This document shows, piece after piece, positions 1 through 11,862 of a DNA stretch of 64,000 nucleotides. This DNA is from Mimachlamys varia. Taxonomy: Eukaryota > Mollusca > Bivalvia > Pectinida > Pectinidae. The notes below the pieces were generated by a model. It saw only the letters and a list, made by a program, of their open reading frames with translations. It was not told where the DNA came from and made no database searches. The position numbers were made by a program, and so were the translations under genes. The stretch is from contig OX392538.1 in assembly GCA_947623455.1 (NCBI GenBank), positions 2,480,001-2,544,000 of the forward strand, written 5' to 3'. The number at the start of each line of letters is the position of its first letter. Within the stretch, counting starts at the first letter, position 1.

Positions 1-3000
1 AGAATGTTTTTCGTAGCTGGTAGGTAACCTTATGTGCGTTTTATTAATCATTTAAGGGTTGGAAACAAATGTTCAGTTTTACGCTTTCGACCTATGTGAC
101 AATATATTTATCAAATGAAATGTATATAAACTAGGTTACCACTGCTAGCAGTGGACAAAATGAAAGGAAAACAGCATACACTGACACTTTTTAATTACAC
201 CAGCCTGCGATAACCATGTCTCGAAGGAACGTCGGCCATGATTGTGTTTTCCAGATCTTTTAATCTTGCCCACGTGTAATCAAGCATCTTTATAAGATTA
301 TCAAAGCTCGACCACGTAAACAAAAAATCTGTCAATCAACGTTAAGCAGTGTCCTTGTCCGATAACATATCTATTTCCCGATCATTTACAGTGATACATC
401 AGGCAGTTGGGAGACAGAAGTGGATCATTGGTGAGTCTTGTCACCATGTACCGTAGTAGACAATGGACAAACAGCCAATGTATTAAACAAACACTCGGTG
501 TATCCGGACAACATGCTGTTGTGTTGATATAACATATTATCTGCAGTGAAAACGTTACCGGTGCCAACCAAACTAGTATTACTTTTAGATTGAGTCTTGT
601 TGAACGATAGCTGAAGTACATAGCATCATTGTGATACAGACGATAATTACGTGAGAAGATTAATGTTGTTGTTTTACTTGACCAAAAAAAAAAAACGGTA
701 TCAGTGTGATTTAAAATAAAGAGACCATTATGTATTTGGTATTTAGGAAAACAAAAATGTTTGGAATAATGAACCGACTTGAACTTGTCCTGCTGATAAC
801 AGACTACGTGTTATGACACGGATGGAGACATCTTAAATATTTCCAAAGTGCGCTAGCATGTTAACACACTGCAATACACTTACTGACCTACATAACAACA
901 CCAATTTACAAAACACATTGGCCACAGGCGACACCATTCTTTAACAAACGTGAACCATAACACTATGGGGACGCGTCACCGTGGCTATACCTACTCCCAT
1001 GCCTGAATGACGACAAATGCACCGGAAGTGAACACCCAGAGGTAAGCAAATGACATGCTTCCGGGAATTAATGGGGTGACGACACGGCAACGTGCAATAA
1101 ATATCGTCCATTGTCACTGTACAGATCACTCATCAAAGACAAAACGTCACCTCTCCACGTGACGCCATGTTTGTAATTCGGTGTAATGGTTTGCTGCTAA
1201 AAGAGACCAATGACCGTATCGCGGTACAGAGGTCCCAACAGGAAGCTGGGTTGTCCACAGGAACGTGTTTCAGGGATTGTCGTGTTCGCATACCTGTGAC
1301 TTAATATATTCTAGAAACATTTTGAACGGGTTATCATATTCATACTGATGACGGAATATTACCGCATTATACGCGTTAGCGTTTATATTACGCGTGCAAC
1401 TAAATAGACGAGCTGAAGAGACCTTTGCTGACATTCGTAGAAAGAGAATTTATTCTTACGGGAAAGGTTCTAGTTTAATGACTTGGTAGAAAAGCCTAAA
1501 ATATCTGTCAGCTTTATCTGCTTTATTGTAACGTTATTCAAAGGTTGTTTGATATAATTTTTTTTATATTATGTATTTCATCATGTACCTATAATTGACT
1601 TATTTCATATATCTTCCATGGAACCATTCAGTCCGAGCAATGCTACACCTTGTGTTCAACACCGAAGAAGGTCGATGTTACTGTCAGTAACTTAAATTAT
1701 GTCACGTCTTATAATATATTTACATAATTACGTAGAAGTATCAAACTGTTGAGGGCGAGATTCGCTTTGTTTAAATAGCTGTTTTTAGAATTATTCTGAA
1801 CATCTGTGCAAGGTAAGGTTAAAGTACAAAGAGTGTGTAACTGAAGCAGAACTACAGCCGTATTACGCCTGATTTCACTTGGTATCTAAATATACATTAT
1901 AAAGCATGGCATTCAATTACAAAAAGTGTATAATAACAATATTAATGTTTTCGATGCATATTTGTATTATGAACAATCGATAGCTGAATGGATCATTTAC
2001 CAAACATAAAGTGTAACACGTGCTGCACATTACTTTGTTTTGTTCCTTTTTTTTCTTTTTATTTTCAGAATCAATATCTGTTTCTTTTACACAGTACACG
2101 TTTATTGAACTGACATTAGCCCGGATGTGGTCACGTTCTAGTAAGATGGGACATGCATAATGACCACAAGTTGTCAAAAGTAGCCCGGAGTTGGCCCCAT
2201 GCATATCCTTTTATAACAACAAGACTCTATGTTGCTCAGAGTGTTAACAGCTAGCCTGATTGTCTGTCTAAAGTAACAACAAAATATCTACGATTTGTCA
2301 GGATATTTAAAACAAGCTCAAGGTTATAAATTCAAATTCACGCAACTGAACAAAGCGCACTTTTTTTGTTTTAAATAACAATATCAAAACTGGAATACAT
2401 CTGAACAAAATGTAGATGGTGTCCCACTCATCAAGGGAGATCATCCACATGCAATAACTCACTCCACCATTCTCTTAATTGTCTACTTCCGATATTAAAG
2501 AAGAAAGATATAGCGATAAACACGAACGGATCGAGGTTAAATTTTACAAACAAGATACATTATATTGGAGATTCCTTTGATGTCAATGTATGGTATTCAA
2601 AAACATTTTTAGTTTGATCTCGCCCGCTTGATCGATGATCCTCCGCTAGGGGACGCATCGTTAGTAAGGACACGTGCGCCCCACACGTTATTCGCCGATT
2701 TATGTGTATTTTGATATTTGCTTGCCACTGTTGGGTAAGCTGTATTCCGTACGGGGACTGATGCAATCAAATGGAAGATAAATAATATTATTTATCAAAG
2801 GGAGGTAATTGATTAAAATGTAATTGTAAACACGAACATAGGAACACATTGGCGTACACAGGAGACTAGTGTCTGTGCGGTTACAGGGGTAGACCACATA
2901 TATGTGTTCAGGAACAAAGAGACCCATTGATCAAACACTAAAGTATCTACTAAATCTCCGTCAGGTAAACATGACTTTATAGAAATTATGATTTTTTCTT

Positions 3001-4650
3001 TCATGTTAGAAAACAGAGGTACATGATGCATTTCCTAAAGTCAAGCCAAATCGGTTTTATATTAATACACGACACGAAGAGGCTGCAACCTCGAATCATC
3101 GTTGAGCAATTCAGCTATCCTAATACTATTCCATAAAGGACATGCCAGGAAATGCTACATGTATAAGAATTTGTCCATTTGTCCAACCGTACATTACATT
3201 GTGTGTTTTATAACAACCATACTTCATTTATTTTGATCTTAGCGCGATGAGGTCTTATTTCGGAAAGACAACGGAGTTCCTGCAAAATGCAAACGTGGTC
3301 GGCAAATGACCACATACCTCTAAACGCCTGATCAAGTATTGGAAACCAGGGCGCCTTTGTGAAATTATATGTACAAACATATTGTTTATTTAATACTGCA
3401 TATATATATATGATCGTGGAAGTAATAGCGACAGTACGGACAAATGAAATTGTCCAATCTTCAAGGCTATCTGTCCCTTTATCAAGACACTTAAAATACA
3501 CGTTACATCACATAGACAGAATGTACATTAGACATGAAACAATAACACAAAAAACGGAGTGTTATGATGAGAGTCCACTCCGATTTTTTGTCTTATAACC
3601 CCATAACATAAAAAATATAATCAAGTTAATGCTAATAATTTAATCTGAGAATACACTTTATGATGGACTATGTTCTCTTACAAATGATTACGTTGCTGCT
3701 GCATCTGCCAATCAAAAGCGGCGTTATAAAACGGCGACGTCATTTTTTACGCTATGGGCTGATAACATATTTTTTTTAAGCCAAGAGAAATGCTTGTTTC
3801 AAACAAGATTAAATTATATATATATGTATATAGTATAAAAGTGATGAAATTATCAGATTGGAGACCGTGTATGTGATACGTATAGGTCTCCAACTAAACA
3901 CTGTTTATAATTCGGAGCTGATGTTGTTGCAGTATACAATTGTAGATGCACAGTAGTACAGAAATTTCGCACATATACATGTATACACAATTAGGTTTTA
4001 AACATAGGAGTAAGGGAGCTTTGTATAAACAAGAAGTAAACTAATGTTATGATAACAATGTTTTTTTTCCGATCTTGAAATTCCCTTTTCTTGATAGAAA
4101 CATCCTGCTTCTCCAATCGTTACTCTCTTAAGATCTATAGTTTTATGAAAGATATCGGCTGCCAACGATTCAGCATACAGCACAGTGGTTTTATAGATGC
4201 AGAAAAATCAATCGGGGCCAGTGTTGAGAAATATTCTGTACCCTTACATGATATTTAATTTGATTCAGTGTGCTTTACATGATTGAATATATCACTTCAA
4301 TTTTTAATCTGAAAACGTGGCATTTCCGTGGGTACGATCTTAATTATCATGGGGTTGTCGATGAAGCTGTAATTAGTTACCATTCCGTAACATCTGGTTT
4401 AAGTCTCTTATTTTTCAAAGGTCACATTTTGTCCCAAGTTTAATTGATTTGGAGGTCGGATTATGATCGCGTTGAAGGTATAACGCGAGCTTGTAATAAG
4501 AGTGGGTTTCCTTCGGATCGATATAAGGGGGGTGATTTGTAGGTCACAATAATATTCCAAGCAACTCATGGATAATGAAGAAAAATGAGTGATGATAACA
4601 TTGATGACGATTAATTCAGCATAACAATGAAAGACGATTTATCAATGCCA
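1..4650. other. Intergenic or intronic DNA, nothing recognised
   Basis: AT-rich DNA with only short open frames (none above about 100 codons) that lack recognisable motifs, codon bias or neighbours. There are scattered homopolymer and TA runs. I see no RNA gene, repeat array or element end. An exon of a long-intron gene could be hidden here, but nothing in the sequence supports a specific one. Confidence 0.6.
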
Positions 4651-4659
4651 CGAGAGAAA

Positions 4660-5060
4660 ATATTCCAATAGAACAGAGAGTGCAGTGGCATATTCCTTAG
4701 AATGATAATGTATGAAATATTGGCCCCTAGGGAGTAAAATGATTCATAGTCTTATTTATTGGTGGTAATTTGGGTAGTATGATATATGTATACAGTGGAT
4801 TTAATGACTCCTAATTGTATTGATACCAAATATATATGCTAGTCACAAACAATATCAATCGAGTTGTCGTTGTAAAATATCGCATTATTATTTATATCAT
4901 TGATCTGATTTTATTAAAATCAACATTATATTTATGATCGATATATTAGGAGCGTTTTCTGTTTTGAAATCACTTGACTTTATACAATGCTTTGTGCTAT
5001 ATGATTCATTCACAATAATATTGTCACCTTCGGATCTTCATAGAGCCAGCTGCTTTAAAA
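4660..5060. repeat. Duplicated block A, copy 1
   Basis: This block shares collinear, diverged sequence with 6230-6510 and 13255-13600. Shared landmarks are a GATACCAAATATATATGC segment, a CATTGATC segment, and a tract running from 'gatcgatatattaggagcg' through 'ttgattcattcacaa' to 'gatcttcatagagcca'. The matches are interrupted by indels, so the duplication is old. No coding potential is visible. It belongs to a group of duplicated blocks filling 4.66-15.83 kb. Confidence 0.65.
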
Positions 5061-5765
5061 GTCTGGTTTCTGCTCTTTCTATCTGTTATGTTTTGTTGCT
5101 GCTATTTTTCCAGGAGAATTTGTTTTTCTATAAATGTTATGGTGAACATGTATATCCCCAGTTGTTTGAAAATCCCATCTGTCACTTTCCTTGATTGCAT
5201 ACTTCCTGCATGTCTAAATCTGCATGACTTAATTAAGCATCCATTTCCATTTCCTTTCCCTGCTTCCCCCGAGCCCAACGACACAATAGTCACTCTAGTT
5301 ATTCTTCGTCCTATGATACTTAGTATATGTTTCACACATGTAACACGAAAAAACAGCAACGGCGTTTAGACACACTATCCCAGGATAATAAATGTTATTA
5401 AAATGGGGTATAGGATTGATATTTTAAGCCAGAGAACGGTTGATCTTTTATCCACAAGTCACTGCCAAAAGAAATATCGTGACAATCGCTGTAATTTTGG
5501 TACGATATACATTATATGTGTGTTTAAATGATACTTCAGTGAGTGACAATAATCCAACCTTTAAGTAAACGGGATAGCTTTGAAAGGCAGAATTACTAAA
5601 TTATTTAGAAAAAAGTATTACAATTATATCAAAGTGCCCGGTAGGTTCTCTCGTGTTTTTTAATTATCAGTAAGACATTTCCATTACCAAGAGTTTGTGT
5701 CCAGCAGCTTTGCTGCAATTTTCTTGATAATATTACTAGCACTTCGAACTTATTTCTTAATTTAT

Positions 5766-6131
5766 AACGGTCGTTATGTACATGCACGCATTGACACAGT
5801 GATCTGGTTATAACGCGGTCCAACGTCGGACGTCACAACGGCAGGGCGCCGCCATGTTTACGTTACCGTCAAACAATTTGAATGTACATCATTTGGAATC
5901 AAAAGTTTGCTAGAAACCATTTATTGTATAATCATACGAAATTGATTCCATATATCTTCCATGTTTCAAAATCTTGAAGCAATGGTCGTCAGCGAATACT
6001 AATTGTTCTGAAGCGTGAACGTCGCCATATTTGAACAAATATCAATCCGTCGCCCTTTTTTTCATTGCGTATACACTAACATATTCACAGTCAGAGTTTA
6101 CTAAGCTCAAGAAGGGAGAGGTGTAAATATT
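5766..6131 (+). repeat. Interspersed repeat R, copy 1 (~360 bp)
   Basis: Starts at AACGGTCGTTATG and ends at GTGTAAATAT. It is closely matched by the reverse complement of 46670-47041 and more distantly by 8686-9027. Conserved landmarks include 'cattgacacagtgatctgg', a 'gccgccatgtttacgttac' segment, 'tttgattc/tggaatcaaaag', and 'catatttgaacaaatatca'. No open frame is shared between copies, so this looks like a non-autonomous or domesticated interspersed repeat of unknown class. I see no terminal inverted repeats or clear target duplication. Confidence 0.7.
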
Positions 6132-6229
6132 ACTAAATACGTCGCTTTTAAGGCTCTCTGTACCATTTTTTGCACTAGTAAATGTTTCTGCTTGATAATA
6201 CAGTAAACCTAATTAAACTTCGTACGGCT

Positions 6230-6510
6230 ACGTAGTAGAACAGAAGACCTCAAAGGAATATTCTTTCGGATGGTACAATGTCTGAAATGATGGCCACGGG
6301 GAGTATCATGATGCATGATCCGTTGTATTGGTAGTGATAAGGGTAGTGTGATATATGTAGTCATTGTATAATGTGACTATTAATTGTAATTTACGAATAT
6401 ATACTTGTCCCAAATGATATCAATCGGTCTGCAATTGAAATATATCACCTGATTATTTATGTCATATATCAAAATCATTTTATTTAACATCAACGTAATA
6501 TTTACATTTC
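6230..6510. repeat. Duplicated block A, copy 2 (truncated)
   Basis: Aligns with 4700-4935 through 'gtagtgtgatatatgtagtc', 'caatcggtctgcaattgaa' and the following AT-rich tract. The similarity stops just before the reverse-transcriptase fragment that begins near 6545, as if that element interrupted the block. Confidence 0.55.
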
Positions 6511-6544
6511 ACACAGTTGTTTATGTGTATGTATAACCTGTGTG

Positions 6545-7262
6545 GAAGGGCTTATCAAGACAGGTAACAAAAACCTTCCCAAAGCTTTTAATTTCACTTT
6601 TAGATATATCGATGATATATTTTCTATACACAACAAGAAATTTGCTGACCATGTTGATCGTAAATACAAATGTACGTTGATTTTTCTGAACTTGAAGGTC
6701 ACAACATACTCCACTGCATCAAATATGACCAGTTTGGACTGTTTATTATTAATCTATACGATACCTGGTTATTTTAATTTTCCGAGCATGGACTTTCACT
6801 TTCTTCATAGTAACTTTCCTGCGTTCCAACTCTATGTTGATTCGTCATTCTAGGTGTTGCTCTAAATATTGACATTTCCGTTATAGATTTCGACTACTGA
6901 TAAACAAACTTACTAGTTTGATTCATTTTTTCAGCATATTTTATCTATTGCTGGGTTTGAAGGGTGCGGCATGTGTGTGGGTGGGTGTGTTACGTCATCC
7001 TTACTACACAGGGATTCGAGAGATGCAAGTTGATGAGAGCTATGACAAAGTTTTTTGGTCGCCATATTTGTCCCATTAATTCCAGGACGTGTACTAGGAT
7101 GTGACCAGGATTTACATGAAGCAGAAGACGCTTTTACTTCGGTAACACCTGGTCTTATTTTCTTGTACTTTCTGGGAAGTTTTCATAAAAATATCCATTA
7201 TTCACAATTAGTTCCTAGTTAAATCGAGCTTGAGTTTGAATAATGCGTTTGATGACGCGTCG
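6545..7262 (+). mobile_element. Penelope-like RT fragment, copy P1
   Basis: The frame from 6542 reads into a reverse-transcriptase core with the catalytic RYIDD motif at residues 21-25, followed by IFSIHNKKFADHVDRKY and a degraded NFP.MDFHFLHSNFPAF region. The frame is then lost. After an 80-bp foreign insert (6927-7006), the RT C-terminus resumes (7008-7087), followed by the 3' untranslated tail (7098-7262) with the family hallmark GATGAAGCAGAAGACGC. PLE assignment rests on an LPKLHK-type motif in copy P14 and the YIDD core. It could be another YIDD retroelement. Clearly inactive. Confidence 0.6.
6927..7006 (+). repeat. Interspersed repeat E, fragment 1
   Basis: A short segment resembling the 3' half of repeat E at 50160-50240 and 59145-59215: 'tcagcatattttatctatt' then a GGTGC[AG]GCATGTGTGTG stretch and TTACGTCATC. 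It sits inside the RT fragment P1, splitting its C-terminal part from the core, so it arrived after P1. Confidence 0.5.
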
Positions 7263-7279
7263 GTTTTTTTTCTTGGACA

Positions 7280-8400
7280 GGCCATCTCACTAAGACACCT
7301 GAAAACACGTATGTACTGTTGACTGAATAGTACGCACACGCCGAGGGAAATTTTGTCTGCATAGCACTTTATATAACTGAACAATCAGATCTAAACACTA
7401 TAGTCAGGCTGCCGTACACGTCGCTATGGAAAAGGTTCAGAGGACATGTGGAATCAGAAACTCTAGTATTATGATCTGATGATTTAGTGTATGTATTTCC
7501 TAGAATGTCAGAACGGTCGCTATTTTATCACAGCGTTTTATTCAGTTATATTTTCCTGCATTACTGGTACAATGTATTTATTTTCCAACAATCTACGTTA
7601 TCATGAGTACTTATACATTTTAGAGTTCGTGTTTGTACATGGCTATAACCAGTAGTTGCAGATACTACCGTCATTGTCAGAAGTCAGGCGGAGTAAGATG
7701 TTACATCAATACATATGCGTTACGATTATGCAGGAGTGGTCACTAATAGACGAACCACCTGTTCACTAACAGCTTGGCTTGTCGCGCTTCCAATGATGCA
7801 TCCGTATCAAGCTGGGTTTCCTCTTTGTAATAGTTTCGGCCATATTTGGAATTTCTCCAAGAGATATTATGTAATATTTCTATGTTATTGTGTATATCTC
7901 CCGCTTCATAAGAATCCTAACTTGCTTCATTCGTCCAGAATCAACAGCGTTGCCCATCCTTCTGCCCTTTCTCCCTTCCCTCGCCCCCTCAATTTGCTCG
8001 CAAATTAGCAATAAACCGATGTCCACTTCACAACTTCAACTGATAGTGTATCACAGTTCCGCTTACGGAAACACTAATACTGATCCAAAGTTATGCAATA
8101 GATGTATAGCGTTAAGAAACAACTGGGAAAACTTCTGGGTTTTGTGAGACTGAATTTGGTATTTATTTTGATTTGTAATTTTACGCACGTTTTCATTCCT
8201 CAAATGTTTTCAGTTATTGTACTTGTAATGTTAATTCTGAGTATTACAAATGTATTTTTAAAGATAGAATTGATTATAATAATACAGTGATTCAATATTT
8301 TACTAACGGTCACGTGTGCTTAATTGTTAATTGCATATTACTGACACCGATTACTAGTGATCAAATCCAGTTTTTCAATGACCATTATGCTTCATATAGA
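7280..8400. repeat. Duplicated blocks B and C, copy 1
   Basis: Block B (7290-7540) is paralogous to 11700-11935 and 14245-14425 (landmarks: ACTGTTG, 'tcactgaccaatcagattt', CAGGCTGC). Block C (7730-8400) is paralogous to 14480-15830, with landmarks 'cacctgttcactaacagct', 'catccgtatcaagc', 'gtccagaatcaacagc', and 'tttttaaagatagaattga'. Neither contains a convincing conserved reading frame. In copy 1 the single-copy TTTCCTAGAATGTC segment corresponds to the unit that is amplified in the 11.9-13.0 kb minisatellite. Confidence 0.65.
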
Positions 8401-8685
8401 AATATGTTGTACATAATGTATCCTTGTGTAATATGAAGATCGATGTGTGTGAGTATGCTCATTACTCTGTTCTCATACTGTAATATTTTTTTAAAATCCG
8501 TATATTTACATCATTATTAATATAAATACTATACGACGAACAGGACGTCCCATTGAATCTACATCGGTATATCATAATTTTAGAAAATACGCAGTAAACA
8601 ACACTAGTTTTCGTCTTTCCGTGACCTTTTGAACTTTTCTATTTATTAATATAAATAACATTTTGAATATATTTGTTCACTTTCA

Positions 8686-9027
8686 ACGGTCGTTATTACC
8701 ACGCATTGACACACTGATCTGGTAGTAACGCGGTCGGTCGTCGCAGCAGGAAGCTGCCATTGCTTGACTATCGTAAAAGATTTTTTTAAATTCATCAGTT
8801 GAATAAGAAGTTTGCCATCTATGTATAACCGAATTTATTAATGTGTCGAATCCCGAGTGCAGTACACATCTCAAGATGTTGAACCAAGCATTGGCTGTCA
8901 TCAGATAGCGTGAACAGCGCCATATTTAAACAGACATCAATCCGCTGAGCCTTTTCACATTACGTATGCGCTCATTTATACACAGTACGTCATGTTTTAC
9001 AAAGTTGAAAAACGAGATGTAAGTATT
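8686..9027 (+). repeat. Interspersed repeat R, copy 2 (diverged)
   Basis: Matches 5766-6131 with indels: CAACGGTCGTTAT, 'cattgacacactgatctgg', 'agcgtgaacagcgccatat', 'acatcaatccgctgagcc' and 'gagatgtaagtatt'. It is directly followed by the 3' tail of a Penelope-like element. Confidence 0.65.
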
Positions 9028-9028
9028 T

Positions 9029-9160
9029 GGTTGTGACTAAGATTTGCATTGCGGGTGTCGTCGATGAAGCAGAAGACGCTTACTATTCCGGAACATTGTT
9101 TCCATTTAAATATCTTCTTTGTTCGTAATTTGCCCCTAGTTTAATCGATTTTGTAATCGA
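9029..9160 (+). mobile_element. Penelope-like 3' tail, copy P2
   Basis: Only the 3' untranslated tail remains: 'gggtgtcgtcgatgaagcag', then GAAGACGCTTAC, TTGCCCCTAGTTTAATCGATTTT. No RT codons are left. The terminal GTTGACGCTTCGGTATTCT motif is missing. Confidence 0.6.
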
Positions 9161-9339
9161 CACAAATATTTCGTTTATCTTTATGTTCTCTATATATATC
9201 CTTCTAACTACATATAGCTCCCCTAATCTTATGTCTATACGAACCTATTTTGGTGCCTCACAAATGCCTCGTACTATGCTGAACTTAATAAATCCGTTAT
9301 ACTGCCTCTCCATTTACATGTATCGTTCAGCCATTTTCT

Positions 9340-9670
9340 GTTTTACAACCATTTCCTCACCAGCTGACGCATGTTGTTTTATACAGCATGTGTTGTTATA
9401 ACATTGTATTACACTGTTGTCTTTGTTATGACGCATTTAGGACTGATACATTTTCAAATTCTAGATCAACATTTTTTATTTTTTTTTTTATTCCTGCCCT
9501 TCTTCTGCAGGATTTTCCCCAAATGAAGACGTTTCAGACGCTCCTTATTATCCATACGTTCTAAGCGGAAACCAACGGCAACAAAATGTAAAAATATGTA
9601 ACTGTATATATAAACATGTATATAAAGCGGTATTGGTTGGAAGTATTCTCATATCTCACATTCTGAACAA
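9340..9670. repeat. Duplicated block D, copy 1
   Basis: Resembles 10985-11430 and 13030-13260. Shared landmarks are 'tcctcaccagctga', 'tttccccaaatgaagac', 'aacaaaatgt' and 'ggtattggttggaagtattc'. A long T-run is present at 9478-9492. Non-coding by appearance. Confidence 0.5.
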
Positions 9671-10061
9671 GTTAAAATTCATATAAGATTATAAAGCATT
9701 TTTTCAGTTTTCATAGTGCTATGAAGTGTCAGTCGTTACATCCATAATGTATGAAGCAGATGTAAATATTTATATATATATTACTATTAAAACAACCATA
9801 TAAACACTGACAACAACGAAAACCAATAATTGTCTAGAATATCAAAAGTCAGAAATGATAAAGAGATGCTCATGTCTTCCGTACATCATCCGTCAGCATT
9901 ACCATGATATACCCGAACTTTAAATCGTTAAAATTTTATACTAGTATATAATTTATCTTCATTATCTATATATTTCTCTATATATCTCCAACTTTACTAA
10001 CTCTCATTATTTGTAAGTTTCCCATATTAATCCTCCTCGCTATATCTTCCATGTAAATTTA

Positions 10062-10205
10062 GGGGATAGTACGTTGTTTTGATTGGCTATACTGACGATT
10101 AGAACATGAAATTTGGTTTGAACTCGAGACCGATAGGTCGAGAGTTTAAACCAAATCTCATGTTCTAATCGCCAGTATAGACACGAAATATAACGTACTA
10201 TCCCC
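10062..10205. repeat. Fold-back (inverted repeat) element
   Basis: Two arms of about 70 bp face each other around a centre near 10133. The left arm starts GGGGATAGTACGTT and contains 'gattagaacatgaaatttgg'; the right arm contains 'ccaaatctcatgttctaatc' and ends AACGTACTATCCCC. A few mismatches are present (for example around 10075-10085 against 10185-10195). It looks like a MITE or fold-back transposon. A related half (gttttgattgg...gttctaat, reverse strand) lies at 10870-10965. Confidence 0.75.
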
Positions 10206-10789
10206 ATTCTAACACTCATTGACAAATTCAATACGCTAATTTGTTTAGATACATTGTATTTCCTTGCTACAAGTACGTAGTAAAGTACTCTGTGTCCTGG
10301 CTAGTGACGTGTCTTTCTATAGCCAACTGTCCAATCAGAAGGAAGCTTTCAAAAGTCGGTCATTTAGCCACGCCCATACATGTACTGGCGAGCGCTTGGT
10401 CTGGATGTTGACGAGGCGGAAAATTTGGATTTAGTTTCTTCGTGAACGTATGTATACGACATACTTGGATTAACATTGACAAAATTCCATGTCAGTATGC
10501 ATGCAAATATGTTCGTATCGACAAAATCGTGTGATATTTTCAAGATCTGTTAAAATTTTGTGCAGATGCACACGGCACAGTCACAGTGAAGTGTTTGTTT
10601 TGATTCCTGATAGAGATGCCTAAGTTTACACATGGATGGAATTAACGTTTCATAAATAAATGGAGGTAAGAACATGATATGATTACGTTTTATTCTTAAT
10701 TTATTCAGCTAATACATTCAATCGGTCCTCTCTGCTCTGATAATAACTTGACGTACGCCTATCATCCAGTGGAATGTTCATTGATAGAC

Positions 10790-10970
10790 AATCCCCATTA
10801 CGACGCCATTTTGTTTTGGTTAGAAACGGGGCGTGGCTTAAGCTCGATGGGAGGAGCTTGATACGATTGATCATGATTAATCATGATTCTATCGCACATT
10901 AGAACATAGTCCATATCCAATCAAAACGCGTATTACAAACGTATCGTGTTAGAATACACACTATACAACC
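10790..10970 (-). repeat. Partial relative of the fold-back element
   Basis: On the minus strand this reads CTAACACGATACG, GTTTTGATTGG, a GTTCTAAT segment and a GCCACGCCCCG stretch, resembling the outer part of the 10062-10205 arms. It includes the perfect 18-bp palindrome ATCATGATTAATCATGAT near 10872. No coding frame. Confidence 0.4.
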
Positions 10971-10984
10971 ACTCTCTATCCTGT

Positions 10985-11430
10985 TTTACTAGCGATTCCT
11001 CACCAGCTGAAACATGTTAGAACATTATTCATTTATACGTTGGTATATTTTATATATTTTGTAAATGTTAGGACTACAGGTTTTGTATTTTGTGTTCCGC
11101 TGGGTTAAGGTCTTGTATTTATGACCTTCATCATCAACATTTTCTCCAATTAAAGATGTTTTAGACGCTAAGATTGCTCAATTCAAACAACAATGCGTGA
11201 CATTTTATTTAGCGGGGATACCGGTGTTCCTATACTATCCATATAGTAGCTTGACTTTCAAACACGTTGTAAGGTCCATGCAAAAGTCAACGGCAACAAA
11301 ATGTGGAAAATATCAAACTTTGTTTGTAAAAAGACAGCGACATTAGTTGGTTGAATTCTAAATAAAATCTCTCTTTTTTGTAATATTATGTCAAAGAATA
11401 AACATTTTATCTGTTTATAGGAAATCAACA
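10985..11430. repeat. Duplicated block D, copy 2
   Basis: Paralogous to 9340-9670 and 13030-13260: 'tcctcaccagctgaaacatg', 'aaagatgttttagacgct', CAATGCGTGACATTTTAT and 'agaataaacattt'. The copy is separated from the first by the fold-back elements. Confidence 0.55.
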
Positions 11431-11485
11431 TCACTCACAATGAAAAGTTTTGGCAAATGAATTCTGATTTGGCATACCAAAATTG

Positions 11486-11680
11486 GATACGGTGGATTGC
11501 ATTTACATGACGGGTGTTGTCAATGAATCAGAAGACGATAACAATTCTGAAACCATTTTTCATTTTTTTTTTGTACTTTTTTCCCCTTAAAAGTCTTTCA
11601 TTTCTTTATTTTTTCCACCAGTTTAATGGATATGAGTTCAGATAGTGGTTTTAATGACGCTTCGACATTCTCTTTAAATG
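11486..11680 (+). mobile_element. Penelope-like 3' tail, copy P3
   Basis: Diverged 3' tail: 'gacgggtgttgtcaatgaat' CAGAAGACG, then GTTTAATGGATATGAGTTC and GACGCTTCGACATTCTCT. The flanks on both sides match those of copy P4 (14066-14222), so the insertion predates the local duplication. Confidence 0.55.
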
Positions 11681-11862
11681 TTTTATAAACATATTTTCTA
11701 ACCAAGACACCAGGAAATACTCATGTACCGTTGTCTGTATATTAAGCTCGAGTCGAGGAAAACGTAATCCCCTACAAAACTATATATCACTGACCAATCC
11801 GATTTGAGCACTACAATCAGGCTGCTGTTGACGTCCCTATGGAAAAGCTTCTGAGGATATTC

